NCBI GenBank assembly: GCA_032622095.1
Contig: CP136063.1
Location: 279,177,426-279,241,425 of the forward strand
DNA: 64,000 nt
Direction of reading: 5' to 3'
Source of the DNA: Siphonodentalium dalli
Taxonomy: Eukaryota > Mollusca > Scaphopoda > Gadilida > Siphonodentaliidae
Below, one piece after another: positions 34,472 through 48,254 of the stretch (position 1 is its first letter; each line of letters starts with the position of its first letter). The notes below the pieces were generated by a model that searched no databases, had not been told where the DNA came from, and saw only the letters and a list, made by a program, of their open reading frames with translations. Both the position numbers and the translations under genes were made by a program.

Positions 34472-36416
34472 AGTCCAGTGCATTTATGAGAAAAAAATGC
34501 CAAACCCGGAACTAATTGCAACATATTTTTTTTTGTTGGAATAAAGTACATAAACCCTCCATAAACAACATACTAAAAATCGGCAAAATTCGGAAAAGGG
34601 GAAATTGGTGAATTTCGTGAAATAAATTTGGGGAAATTTGGTCAAATCATCAAATTATGGATATTCCTGGATGTATATAAAAACAATCAAATTCACAAAT
34701 CCTACAACTAACATGTCTATTGTGTCGACCTCAATTTTCCGAGCCCAGAACTGAAAACCATTCCCAGACTCGTTAAGTATTTTTCGAATGGTGTGCCTTC
34801 AAAAACACTAGTTTACCTGATTTCGGCCCATTTTCGGAGCCTCAATTTCGGAGAATGAGCCCAACTGCCTTATTTATGGTTAATTATTAAGCAAACTAGA
34901 GCAATCTGAAGGGCTTCTTCAGTGTTTTATTAATTTCCTCACTAGATTTAACACAAATAATGATCAATATGTGCATCTATGATTAAGAAGAAGATTATAT
35001 TCTCAAACAAAATGTGTGTTCCATTGACACAGAACTTTTGTGTGATGAAATGCTATATTTGAGGTCATGTAACTCAATAATTTGATTTCCATATGCCATG
35101 TTTTTCTTATAACCTTTTAAGTATTCTGGATTGAACAAATTAACAAAACATTGTTCAAGAAAATCAACTTATGGCCCTTTGAATACTAGTCTTAACTTGT
35201 TTCCAAAAATGCCATCTTGAGGCATTATTGTCCATTGTAAAAGGTTTTGGGGCCTAAATTCAAAAAACAATGGGTGTTTTAATGTGTAAAATTATTTCAA
35301 CTTTCCTCCTACAATACTTTAGTGTAGGGTAGGAAAATCATAAAATGCAATCTTATCACCAATTTACAGCCATTTCAAGCACAATGTTGTTTTCTTCCAG
35401 TTTGTGTACATTCCTATTGCGTTATAAAACTGCTTATTACGTTACTGGACGTTGATTCAGAATATTATGACCATGTTGTATAAAAACAATCCCAAAATGC
35501 CCATTTGACATTCACAGCCAAATTACGACAACAAATATTATAGCTCTGTCAATGAACATAAACAAAGGAAATGTTAAATTATGTAAGAAAGAACAATGTA
35601 TGCAGAAGCCGTTAATATAAAGCTTTCTGCTTCAAGATGCATAATTTTGAAGTTTTTGTTGATATGCTTTCCCCTACCCCATTTTTCTGCCGTTCAAATT
35701 TGGAGTAAGTTTCCAGAATGATAAGTGAAATCCAGCGACATTCATTGGTATAAAACAAATTTGGAAAATAGGCTAGACTAAGAGTTCATAGGGCCATAAT
35801 TTAATTTTCTTCACCAATGTATTTGTCAATTTCTTCACAATTTTTTCAATCTAGTATTATCAAAATGTTACGAGAAAAGGAAAGCATATGGATATTAATT
35901 TATTGAGTTACATTACCTCAAATATGGCATTTCGTCACACGAGTTCTGTGTCAATGCAACTTTGGCTGAGTCCATACAATAGAATACACATTTTGTTTGA
36001 GAATATTTTATTCTTCTTAATCATAGATGCACATAGTAGTCATATTTTGCGTTTTATCTAGTGAGGAAATTACTGAAAAAGTCATCAAAGTTGCTCTAGT
36101 TTTTGAAGGCACACATCTCGAAAAATACTTGGGAATGTTTTCCAGTTCTGGATTCAGAAAAATGAGGTCGACAAAATAGGCATAATATTTGTAGGACTTG
36201 TAAATATGAATTTTTGATATACATTCATGAAAATCTATAATTTGATGATTTGACCCAATTTTCCTAATTTTTTTTCACGCAATTCACCAATTTCCCTGTT
36301 TCCGATTTTTGCTGATTTTTAGTATGTTGTTTATGGAAGGTTTATTAACCTATTCCAGCAAAATAAAATTACGTTGCAATTAGTTCTGGTTAAAATCATA
36401 AATGCACTGAACTATA
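34472..36416. mobile_element. 1.95-kb palindromic element
   Basis: The left end TCCAGTGCATTTATGA and the right end TCATAAATGCACTGAA are inverted, as are long internal stretches such as AATCATAGATGCACATA (right) / TATGTGCATCTATGATT (left). The arms are roughly 750-800 bp with a central non-matching region near 35,280-35,740. TA lies outside both ends, compatible with Tc1/mariner-type insertion. No transposase frame is visible. Confidence 0.82.
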
Positions 36417-36519
36417 AATACTAATTGACGAGTAGTTCCCTTATGACATTTTCAGATAATACAAGTTCAACAAATGACCAAATGTCCAAAGTTGTTTGTT
36501 GAGCTTATTAGTCCTAAAA

Positions 36520-36690
36520 TTTCCCCACCAATGAATATGAATCATTCTGCTCTTTTATTATATATATTTATCTGTCTGCCTGCTGCTTGTATTACATGAA
36601 CACCACTCTAAATAAATAATATACCCTTCATATGTATACTTTGATAACTGAGTGGGAGAAGCCAATCATTGAGGAAAAGATTAAAGAGCG
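36520..36690 (+). repeat. Copy of the intronic block that precedes exons 3 and 5
   Basis: ATCTGTCTGCCTGCTGC, CTCTAAATAAATAATAT, TAACTGAGTGGGAGAA and AGCGTTCAT follow the order of 27,060-27,207 and 52,000-52,150. No exon is recognised after this copy; a 26-bp tandem repeat begins where the acceptor would be. Confidence 0.55.
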
Positions 36691-36800
36691 TTCATAAAAT
36701 AAGTTGTAATGCCCATTCATAAAATAAGTTGTAATGCCCATTCATAAAATAAGTTGTAATGCCCATTCATAAAATAAGTTGTAATGCCCATTCATAAAAT
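36691..36800. repeat. 26-bp unit, four tandem copies
   Basis: TTCATAAAATAAGTTGTAAT-GCCCAT starts at 36,691, 36,717, 36,743 and 36,769. A short TATACATTA array follows at 36,878-36,920. Confidence 0.93.
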
Positions 36801-36960
36801 ATTATTTCGATATTGATATTGGTGATCTGAAAAACTGGCTTTGTGAAACTGGTGTCAACATGGATGCGACAACAAGTAGTATACATTAGTATACATTAAT
36901 ATACATTAATATACATTTTCGAACACATTGAGTGTCACTTACTAAGATATAATCAGAAAA

Positions 36961-39900
36961 GCGAACTACACCGGATATAGTATATAGCACCATATAGCAT
37001 GCACCAGATGGGTACATGTCCCAAGCCGAGAGCGAACTACATCGGCTATAGTATGTATATAACATGCACCAGATGGGTACATGTCCCGAGCCGAGAGCGA
37101 ACTATCGGCTATAGTATATATATGCAGGCACCAGATGGGTACATGTCCCGAGCCGAGAGCGAACTATCGGCTATAGTATATATATGCATGCACCTGCAGA
37201 TGGGTACATGTCCCGAGCCGAGAGCGAACTATCGGCTATAGTATATATATGCATGCACCAGATGGGTATATGTCCCGAGCCGAGAGCGAACTATCGGCTA
37301 TAGTATATATATGCATGCACCAGATGGGTACATGTCCCGAGTGGAGAGCGAACTACACCGGCTATACTATATAGCACCATATAACATGCACCAGATGGGT
37401 ACATGTCCCGAGCGGAGAGCGAACTACATCGGCTATAGTATATATATATATATATATATAGCATGCACCATATGGGTACACATCCCGAGCCGATAGCGAA
37501 CTATCGGCTATAGTATATATATGCATGCACCAGATGGGTACATGTCCCGAGCGGAGAGCGAACTACATCGGCTATAGTATATATATATATATATATAGCA
37601 TGCACCAGATGGGTACACATCCCGAGCCGAGAGCGAACTATCGGCTATAGTATATATATGCATGCACCAGATGGGTACATGTCCCGAGCCGAGAGCGAAC
37701 TTCATCGGCTATAGTATATATATATATAGCATGCACCAGATGGGTACACATCCCGAGCCGAGAGCGAACTATCGGCTATAGTATATATATGCATGCACAA
37801 GATGGGTACATGTCCCGAGCCGAGAGCGAACTACATCGGCTATAGTATATATATATATAGCATGCACCAGATGGGTACACATCCCGAGCCGAGAGCGAAC
37901 TATCGGCTATAGTATATATATGCATGCACCAGATGGGTACATGTCCCGAGCCGGGAGCGAACTATCGGCTATAGTATATATATGCATGCACCAGATGGGT
38001 ACATGTCCCGAGCCGAGAGCGAACTACATCGGATATAGTATATATATAAATAGCATGCACCAGATGGGTACATGTCCCGAGCCGAGAGCGAACTATCGGC
38101 TATAGTATATATATGCATGCACCAGATGGGTACATGTCCCGAGCCGAGAGCGAACTATCGGCTATAGTATATATATGCATGCACCAGATGGGTACATGTC
38201 CCGAGCCAAGAGCGAACTATCGGCTATAGTATATATATGCATGCACCAGATGGGTACATGTCCCGAGCCGAGAGCGAACTATCGGCTATAGTATATATAT
38301 GCAGGCACCAGATGGGTACATGTCCCGAGCCGAGAGCGAACTATCGGCTATAGTATATATATGCATGCACCTGCAGATGGGTACATGTCCCGAGCCGAGA
38401 GCGAACTATCGGCTATAGTATATATATGCATGCACCAGATGGGTATATGTCCCGAGCCGAGAGCGAACTATCGGCTATAGTATATATATGCATGCACCAG
38501 ATGGGTACATGTCCCGAGTGGAGAGCGAACTACACCGGCTATACTATATAGCACCATATAACATGCACCAGATGGGTGCATGTCCCGAGCGGAGAGCGAA
38601 CTACATCGGCTATAGTATATATATATATATATATATAGCATGCACCATATGGGTACACATCCCGAGCCGAGAGCGAACTATCGGCTATAGTATATATATG
38701 CATGCACCAGATGGGTACATGTCCCGAGCGGAGAGCGAACTACATCGGCTATAGTATATATATATATATATAGCATGCACCAGATGGGTACACATCCCGA
38801 GCCGAGAGCGAACTATCGGCTATAGTATATATATGCATGCACCAGATGGGTACATGTCCCGAGCCGAGAGCGAACTTCATCGGCTATAGTATATATATAT
38901 ATAGCATGCACCAGATGGGTACACATCCCGAGCCGAGAGCGAACTATCGGCTATAGTATATATATGCATGCACAAGATGGGTACATGTCCCGAGCCGAGA
39001 GCGAACTACATCGGCTATAGTATATATATATATAGCATGCACCAGATGGGTACACATCCCGAGCCGAGAGCGAACTATCGGCTATAGTATATATATGCAT
39101 GCACCAGATGGGTACATGTCCCGAGCCGGGAGCGAACTATCGGCTATAGTATATATATGCATGCACCAGATGGGTACATGTCCCGAGCCGAGAGCGAACT
39201 ACATCGGATATAGTATATATATAAATAGCATGCACCAGATGGGTACATGTCCCGAGCCGCGAGCGAACTATCGGCTATAGTATATATATGCATGCACCAG
39301 ATGGGTACATGTCCCGAGCCGAGAGCGAACTATCGGCTATAGTATATATATGCATGCACCAGATGGGTACATGTCCCGAGCCAAGAGCGAACTATCGGCT
39401 ATAGTATATATATGCATGCACCAGATGGGTACATGTCCCGAGCCGAGAGCGAACTATCGGCTATAGTATATATATGCATGCACCAGATGGGTACATGTCC
39501 CGAGTGGAGAGCGAACTACATCGGCTATAGTATATATATGCATGCACCAGATGGGTACATGTCCCGAGCCGAGAGCGAATATAGGCTATAGTATATATAT
39601 GCATGCACCAGATGAGTACATGTCCCGAGCCGAGAGCGAACTATCGGCTATAGTATATATATGCATGCACCAGATGGGTACATGTCCCGAGCCGAGAGCG
39701 AACTATCGGCTATAGTATATATATGCATGCACCAGATGGGTACATGTCCCGAGTGGAGAGCGAACTACATCGGCTATAGTATATATATATATAACATGCA
39801 CCAGATGGGTACATGTCCCGAGCCGAGTGCGAACTATCGGCTATAGTATATATATATATATAGCATGCACAAGATGGGTACATGTCCCGAGCCGAGCGCG

Positions 39901-42041
39901 AACTACATCGGCTATAGTATATATATGCATTCACCAGATGGGTACATGTCCCGAGCCGAGAGCGAACTATCGGCTATAGATTATATATATATAGCATGCA
40001 CAATATGGGTACATGTCCCGAGCCGAGAGAGAACTATCGGCTATAGTATATATATGCATGCACCAGATGGGTACATGTCCCGAGCCGAGAGCGAACTATC
40101 GGCTATAGATTATATATATATAGCATGCACAATATGGGTACATGTCCCGAGCCGAGAGAGAACTATCGGCTATAGTATATATATGCATGCACCAGATGGG
40201 TACATGTCCCGAGCCGAGTGCGAACTATCGGCTATAGTATATATATATATAGCATGCACAAGATGGGTACATGTCCCGAGCCGAGCGCGAACTACATCGG
40301 CTATAGTATATATATGCATTCACCAGATGGGTACATGTCCCGAGCCGAGAGCGAACTATCGGCTATAGATTATATATATATAGCATGCACAATATGGGTA
40401 CATGTCCCGAGCCGAGAGAGAACTATCGGCTATAGTATATATATGCATGCACCAGATGGGTACATGTCCCGAGCCGAGAGCGAACTATCGGCTATAGATT
40501 ATATATATATAGCATGCTCCATATTGGTACATGTCCCGAGCCGAGAGCGAACTATCGGCTATAGTATATATATGCATGCACCTGCAGATGGGTACATGTC
40601 CCGAGCCGAGAGCGAACTATCGGCTATAGTATATATATATAGCATGCACAAGATGGGTACATGTCCCGAGCCGAGAGCGAACTATCGGCTATAGTATATA
40701 TATATAGCATGCACAAGATGGGTACATGTCCCGAGCCGAGAGCGAACTATCGGCTATAGTATATATATATAGCATGCACAAGATGGGTACATGTCCCGAG
40801 CCGAGAGCGAACTATCGGCTATAGTATATATATATAGCATGCACAAGATGGGTACATGTCCCGAGCCGAGAGCGAACTATCGGCTATAGTATATATATGC
40901 ATGCACCTGCAGATGGGTACATGTCCCGAGCCGAGAGCGAACTATCGGCTATAGTATATATATATAGCATGCACAAGATGGGTACATGTCCCGAGCCGAG
41001 AGCGAACTATCGGCTATAGTATATATATGCATGCACCAGATGGGTACATGTCCCGAGCCGAGTGCGAACTACATCGGCTATAGTATATATATGCATTCAC
41101 CAGATGGGTACATGTCCCGAGCCGAGAGCGAACTATCGGCTATAGATTATATATATATAGCATGCACAATATGGGTACATGTCCCGAGCCGAGAGAGAAC
41201 TATCGGCTATAGTATATATATGCATGCACCAGATGGGTACATGTCCCGAGCCGAGCGCGAACTACATCGGCTATAGTATATATATATAGCATGCACCAGA
41301 TTGGTACATGTCCCGAGCCGAGAGCGAACTATCGGCTATTGTATATATATGCATGCACCTGATGGGTACATGTCCCGATCCGAGCGCGAACTACATCGGC
41401 TATAGTATATATATGCATGCACCAGATGGGTACATGTCCCGAGCCGAGAGCGAACTATCGGCTATAGTATATATATATATAGCATGCACAAGATGGGTAC
41501 ATGTCCCGAGCCGAGCGCGAACTACATCGGCTATAGTATATATATGCATGCACCAGATGGGTACATGTCCCGAGCCGAGAGCGAACTATCGGCTATATTA
41601 TATATATATATGCATGCACAAGATGGGTAAATGTCCCGAGCCGAGAGCGAACTATCGGCTATAGTATATATATGCATGCACCAGATGGGTACATGTCCCG
41701 AGCGGAGAACGAACTATCGGCTATAGTATATATATAGCATGCACAAGATGGGTACATGTTCCGAGCCGAGCGCGAACTACATCGGCTATAGTATATATAT
41801 GCATGCACCAGATGGGTACATGTCCCGAGCGGAGAGCGAACTATCGGCTATAGTATATATATGCATGCACCAGATGGGTACATGTCCCAAGCGGAGAGCG
41901 GACTACATCGGCTATAGTATACATATATATGCATGCACCAGATGGGTACATATCCCGAGTGGAGAGCGAACTACATCGGATATAGTATATATATATATAT
42001 AGCATGCACCAGATTGGTACACATCCCGAGCCGAGAGCGAA
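36961..42041. repeat. 5.1-kb minisatellite of 62-bp unit, about 80 copies
   Basis: The unit GCATGCACCAGATGGGTACA plus TGTCCCGAGCCGAGAGCGAA plus CTATCGGCTATAGTATATAT-AT repeats. Variants add ACA before TCGG, lengthen the TA run, or read CACAAGATG or CACCTGCAGATG. Positions 37,080-38,280 recur as 38,257-39,456 with a 1,177-bp offset (1,175 after an indel), a higher-order duplication. It lies in the 20.9-kb cyclase intron. Frames across it read HAPDGYMSRAESEL in one phase, but 62 is not a multiple of three and the units are not kept in frame. Confidence 0.97.
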
Positions 42042-42239
42042 ACACGCACGTGGATACGACCATGCAGGCACGCGAACATATTAGTATATTGACATGTTGT
42101 CCTGAACTGGGATCAAATCGTGTTATTTCCAGACGAAAGGGTTCTCATATCAGGCTGTGCTATGCCGTCATGCTTACCCATAATTGATCGACTGTGCATC
42201 CGCTAATCTCTCAGCGACAACAGAATATCCAGTACACGA

Positions 42240-42605
42240 GTCCTTACCACGCTATAGTTACTAACACAAACAGAGCCAGAAAGTGTCGCTATCCGAATTT
42301 ATTCATATCACCGAATTCAAGTGCAGAGACAGGTATTTCTTGGATGGGCGACTATCAATTGATGATATACATGTAGTATAGAACGAAGACATTGGCAGTA
42401 CAGCAATTTTCGAACTACGTCAGTTTTGAAATGCAATTGTGCATCGCCGCACCATGTAGTTATTATAAACAAAAACATGTGAATAGCAAAACACCATAGC
42501 AACGGAACACCGAAAGCGTAAAAAAAACGCCTTTGCCGTGCGGTACGCTCCGTTATCCAGTAGTTGACGTGTCGGACATGTATTCGCTGTAAACACAACG
42601 ATACA
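42240..42605 (+). pseudogene. Decayed second copy of the 33.8-kb ORF segment
   Basis: Seen: about 365 bp matching 33,770-34,145 in the same orientation, including the AACACAAACAGA(A/G)CCAGAAAG start and the GCTGTAAACAC(T/A)ACGATA end. The frame corresponding to CRDMFFLDGRLS survives as CRDRYFLDGRLS but then meets stops after DDIHVV and in the RQF segment. It lies just beyond the end of the 62-bp array. Confidence 0.5.
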
Positions 42606-42731
42606 AGAAAACCAATGTCAGAAATGGTAACGCGCTCAATATCATATATTATATACCCATGATTGTAATTATAGAATATAAAAATATGATTGTAATTATA
42701 GAATATAAAAATATATTGGTTTCGGTGCATA

Positions 42732-43050
42732 TATAAAAATGCATTGGCCTAACAATTTTTTTTCTTTTTTTTTTAAATAAATGTTTCTTACAATTTTTAG
42801 GACATAAAATAAAAAAAATCATTTACCCTGCATGGAGCCCCACACATATATAGAAGCATATAGAAGAGTGCCGTCTGCTCATGTTTGTCTGGGGCTCTGT
42901 ATGGGTGAAATTATAAAATTGTTAAAGAATACAAGAAAAAATTATTAAAATTGTAAACAAATTTAGGCCAATGCATTCTCTTATATATGCGAGGCGACCT
43001 ATGGTCGACTCGCATATATAAGAGAATGCATTGGCACAGGGTAAACAAAA
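42732..43050. mobile_element. MITE with core palindrome, inner part of the GTGACCCGCC family
   Basis: TGCATTGGCCTAACAATTTT at the left and ATGCATTGGCACAGGGTA at the right bracket AGCCCCACACATATATAGAA and TGTCTGGGGCTCTGTATGGG. The same interior is at 60,747-61,178 and, inverted, at 62,528-62,979. The outer GTGACCCGCC ends are absent here. Confidence 0.65.
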
Positions 43051-43500
43051 ATACCCCTTGTGTCAGTAGAGATCCTCGTCCCTGCCCAGGAATCTGTCAG
43101 GTAATATTATGTAGTCACTTGATGTTTCTAAAGGAAGTAATAAATGAAAATTCGAACCTACGCTACTCATATGTTGCTTGGTATACATAATTGTGTCTAA
43201 CTGGCCAATGAAGGGATGTGCCTTCCTGTGTGGCATCTTTTTGTTACGAGACTTCCTAGCTGATTTGGATACCTCCAGTCCCCTCCCGGTGGAGAGTCAT
43301 GATAAGGGCTTTGTCGGGCCTGACTGGAGTCCAAAATCGGCTGGAATCCGCCTTGATTAGCGTGGAGCGTCCACTTCACACTTCACAATAAACATTGCCG
43401 AAATGAATCTTCAAAGAGGACAGATCCTTTTCGCAAAGAAAACACACAGTCTCGCAAACAATGTGATTAATGGTCACCCATGTAGTTGGGCTGTGTAAAC

Positions 43501-43602
43501 TTACCATTCAGTTAAATAAGTTATGTTTAGTAACGTACTGATCACTTGTCCTAACTTAAAAAAAATTAATCTTAACATAACTTAATTAACTGGATGGTAA
43601 TT
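43501..43602. repeat. ~100-bp hairpin with AACTTAA words
   Basis: TTACCATTCAGTTAAATAAG and TTAATTAACTGGATGGTAA pair. Downstream to 43,900 only short words such as GTAAGATAATCCTCTTAC stand out. Confidence 0.55.
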
Positions 43603-44229
43603 CTAATTTTTTTTTCATCTACATCTAAGCTAAACAAAATATATAATTAGATATTTAATTTAAAAAAAACAACGCAATATCATATAATATGTTCACTTAT
43701 TGATAATATTTTAGGCATTACTTATTCTATAAAGCATGCACCCTTCCATTACTACAATGCAAAAATATATTCAGTAATCCTCTAATTAATATCTTATCCC
43801 GAAGCCAGTAAGATAATCCTCTTACTTTCCGGATAAGAAATCACGTAATTTTAGTTAGGCTTCATGATCCTCTAAGTATCACTAAGCAAAGAAACCCATC
43901 AGATTTCGGAACTTATTTATAAAAAATATATGCAAAGTAACATCTAACATGATCATTTAGTGGTCTCAATCCATTTTATAAGTCAATAAATCATGTAGAC
44001 CTACTATATATTGCATTACTGCGGGGACCTACGCGAATTGAGTGACCTACGGAGATCTACGCAAATCTAGGGACCTACTGCATAACACAGTACCCCCGGC
44101 GTAGCACGCATGTGTTCCAGCATGGTCGGCACATGGAGATTGGCGTGGTGTGATCATGAGAGCTGCAGATCCATGCCCCCTGGTGGTCCGATTAACCAAT
44201 GTTGTGATAATAAGTGAAATAAAAATCAA

Positions 44230-46640
44230 TTGTGAATTGTGTAGAAAACTGACAACGCATAAACCGAGACAACATGCTCTCCGTAACCATGACATAACAC
44301 CGGGTATAGAGAATTCAGGACTCCGGAGCGGTTATTACATATATATAGCTTAAAAATTATGTAATGTCCAACCACCGAATCTGTCGTTGGTGCCACTTGC
44401 AGAAAAATGTAATTGAGTCAGTAAGTGGGTGTGACCGCAACAGCCTGTTGAAGTTTCAGATTGACAGAATAATTGACGAAATGATCTCACTTGCTGAATT
44501 ATGGGAAACAACACGTCAGGAAGCTATCGCACAATCAGACCCATTAATGTAATAAGCATGTCGTGGAATCAAACTGTGTCATACCGCTGATTCATATAAT
44601 CGTAATGCAAAACGATCAGAACCCAGTTTAAGACCGCCGTTAGATTGCGTGGAAAATGACCACATCCAGTCGTCACAACAAGGAAGTTGGAAGAGATACT
44701 GTATAACATTTACGGTAAATGGGGCTGAGTCAGACTCGTTGTTGGGGATGGGGTTTTATAATGTATAACATAACAGGTCTGAAATGAGGAGTACACCATT
44801 GTCTTGTTTTATTTCTTGTCTATGTATTTCATATAGCACCGACGTTTTGAAGGGACAGCATTAATTATTTTTCACTGTTTTAAAAACAAAAAGAAATTGT
44901 CATGTAATCTGATTGATTCAGTAAGTGAGTTTGACCACGACAGCCAGTTGATGTTTCGATGGAATGTCGAATAATTGACGGAATGATCTCACTTGCTGAA
45001 TGGTGGGTTACAACATGTCAGGAAGATATCGTAATCGGACTCGAGTGTGTAATTATCCTGTCGTGGATACTTCTTAGTAAACGAATCTGAGAGCAGGAAT
45101 ACCACAATCCAGTTTAAGACCACCGCTAAATTGTTTTGAACGGTCATGTCGGTATGTCCACATCGTCATCATTATAACTGTTAGCCACCTACAGCCATCC
45201 GCCATTTCGTCTGCGGATTAATATATGACCCTTTATCGCAAACTCCAGGCTGAGTTATCTCCCATCGCTCCGCTGAGATACCACTGCCATAAGGACATTT
45301 GGTAAGGATTGCTTACGTGTTCTTAGTTCTTATTTTTTAGGAATAAAATTGTCTATGTCTGGCTCAGTGCATATTCTTATCAACACCGAAAGAGTTACAA
45401 TTATTGCAAACTTTTGGTGTTCAAAATAGGTTACTAAATATAGTCTGACGATGTGTAAAATTAGATGAATCGGTCCGCAAAGTACCATTCATGTGGCAGG
45501 GCTATATCGCAGTGATAACGTAGAGGGCGCTGCATGGAGTTTGCCTTTATCGATTTACAAGAACGGTTGGATAGCACATGCATCATCTTCTGATCAAATG
45601 GCAGCACATAAACTCAGACATAATGCTGTCCGTCTACCTATGACATAATACACAAGGTAGAGAAGAGGGTGTGGATAGGTTATCAACTCTAAAATTATAT
45701 AATGCCGAGCCACTCCCCGTCCCGCAACTTTCAGCAAAATTGATATGTTTCCGGTGAATGTCGATTAATTGACTGAATGATCCCTTGTACTTGCTGAATG
45801 GTGGGATACAATCCGTTAGGATGATATTGTAATAGGAACCGAGTGTATAATTATCATGTCGTGGACTCAGACTGTGTCAATCTGCTGATTAAACGAATCT
45901 TGGATGCAGAGAGATCAGAGCCCAGTAAAATACCACAACTATAATGTATGACACACAACCACATCGTCACAACACGGAAGTTATCCATTTCATGATGGGA
46001 GCTGTGCTGTTGCAGCATTAGCCATTATGTGCCAGTGCATTCTCGTATATATGCAAGTCTCCCACGTGGAGCCTCGCATTTATATATAAGATAATACACT
46101 GGCTTACACGGTCAAAGTAAATTTTGTTAGGCCAATGTATTATCGTATATATGCGAGGTTCCATATGGGAGCCTGAGACTCGCATATATAACAGAATGCA
46201 TTGGCACAAGGTTTTCAAAAAAAGTTCAGGAAGCTCCAGTCAAAGGGTCAAAGGTATAATAGGCAGGTTTAGAGCGAGAAAGTCTAACTTCATACGACTG
46301 TTTCAATGTAGCTAGTCATGGACCTATACATGACGTCACACACTTGACTCAAACGTCAGACGTTTTCGTATTCGGATAAATATATGATCGTTTATCGATA
46401 TGCGAAAACGTCTGGATATCGCGTGCATCCTCTCTCCTGACCTAAAAAACTGACAGCGCACAAACTCCGACAACATGATGTGCGTATCAAATGGCATTAT
46501 ATCTGAGGTAGATAAATTGATTCCGGAATGGTTAGCAACTTATTAAAATTGTTTAATGACGATCCACTCCCCAGTCCCCGTCACTTTCAGCACACATATA
46601 ATTGAGTCAGTAAGTGGGTGTAACCACAGCAAACACGGAA
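44230..46640 (+). repeat. Degenerate long tandem repeat, three to four units
   Basis: The block AAACTGACA.CGCA.AAAC...GACAACATG occurs at about 44,245, 45,600 and 46,445. The block GAGTCAGTAAGTGGGTGTGA (or a variant) with TGATCTCACTTGCTGAAT occurs at about 44,410, 44,915, 45,760 and, partly, 46,603. Unit length varies from about 0.5 to 1.3 kb. A 62-codon frame at 44,364-44,552 is not conserved in the other units. Confidence 0.65.
46029..46206. mobile_element. Two diverged core palindromes
   Basis: GTGCCAGTGCATTCTCGTAT ... ATAAGATAATACACTGGC and AGGCCAATGTATTATCGTAT ... AACAGAATGCATTGGCAC lie about 25 bp apart inside the degenerate tandem repeat. Confidence 0.65.
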
Positions 46641-47270
46641 AGTATTCACCCTCTTGTGACCTCATTCTGCTTATAGGCCTCATCTACTCTGGAAATTTGA
46701 TCATGCAATGAATCTCTACTCTGGCTAATGCCCGTAGAGGTCATATTTAACCAGTACAAAACCTGTGAACTTTTTGATGTTCTGACCCCTTCTTACAGTG
46801 AACTTTATAACATTGAACAAACAAGGCAGGGAATGCATTTCTTTGTTTGTATTTGTTCCTTGATAATCTACTTCAACGTAAGTGGTGGTCGCAGCTCAAA
46901 ATTTGATGCTTTTTAGTGAGCCGATGTCGAAAAAAGCATTGAATTAATTAACCTGGAGAAATTCCATGATTGTAAATGGCGCAAAGCCATATCGATCACA
47001 ATGTCCCTTAAATAATTTAAATTCGAACTGCGACTCTCGCCTGCTACAATATAAAGAAACAGGTATTAACAAAGAAATATATTCCCCACGTTATGGTTCG
47101 ACTTTTTAAGTTACCCTGTCAACATTGTCAAAAGGTTTACAGGTTTTAAATTGGTAGAATATGATCTCAACGGGCGTTAGCCCTAGTAGAGATTAATGGC
47201 ATGATCAACTCTGGAAAGTATCTTTATTATCAAATTAACAATTATTTTTCTTTAGAAAGTTAAGTTTTCT
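46640..47270. other. No supported feature
   Basis: A short plus-strand frame (46,728-46,916) with no recognisable family and no donor-acceptor pair. Confidence 0.35.
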
Positions 47271-47276
47271 GTTTAA

Positions 47277-47770
47277 AGGCACGCGAGGCCTTAGTTGTCG
47301 AAAATATTCATATTTGTTCTAATCACCGTTAACAGAATAACATTAAAACGCATACAGTTTCGTTCATATATACCATGACCATCATGTAAACAGCATGTTA
47401 TCATAAAGACCTATTATATTTTACCTAAGCAAGAGCCTGGTTGTGTTACAGAAGACAGCACAATGCTACTGGCTAATCACACACAAATGGCATAAACGCT
47501 CTTTATTAGTTCCATATCAGGAATTCACCAACAAAGAACGCTCTTTATGTTTACCTTCATAATATAAACAAACACCAGAAAAGTAACTTTTTATGCTTTT
47601 GTTTACATAACAATGGTCAAACATTTGACAATAACATACTGTTTATGCGACATTTCTTATTTGTATACGGACAAAGTCTGTCTACATTTTGATGTTCTTT
47701 CTGTTGGTGGCGGTTTTTGACGGGTGGAAATATTTTCACAGGATACCCACCGCCAAGGCCAACCGTACCT
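47277..47770 (+). mobile_element. 494-bp TTAA MITE, AGGYACG family, copy 2
   Basis: TTAA flanks at 47,273-47,276 and 47,771-47,774. Ends AGGCACGCGAGGCCTTAG and CAAGGCCAACCGTACCT. Closely similar to 53,963-54,455. Confidence 0.92.
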
Positions 47771-48254
47771 TTAAGGGTTTAGTTTTTCAATATAGCCAGA
47801 TTGGCAGACGACACAAGACATAATCGGGTGCAAAATGGGTGCACGTCGCCGTCTTCACCATCTGGGGATTTAAATATGTTTCTAGGTCTCCATTAGAGAT
47901 GAGCCCATACAGAATAGGGTCCCATGTGGATGAATTTGATGATGCTAGTCACACTCTGGCTGGTGACCTCTTTCTGCAAATGTCCAGAACAGTATTTTGA
48001 GGACTGAAACACGTTTGGAACAATAGCTGCCAGCATAAAGATTATAATGTGCAATTTGAATGAATTTTCTATTCATTTATTTCATATAGTGAGATTATTT
48101 TATCATGGGTACCAAAACTCAACGTGTTTGCGCATCTGGGTACCACACGTAATCAACGGAAACATCCTGAGGTGAGCAATTCACCGATTGTATATAACAT
48201 GACTGGCCAGCAGGATAAAGGTGTCATTCATAGTTCAAATATATTAAATTTCAG

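Noticed and set aside
39865-40694. Long plus-strand frames reading HAPDGYMSRAESELSAI repeats
   Set aside because: They are translations of the 62-bp minisatellite; the unit length is not a multiple of three, frames shift between units, and both strands are open.
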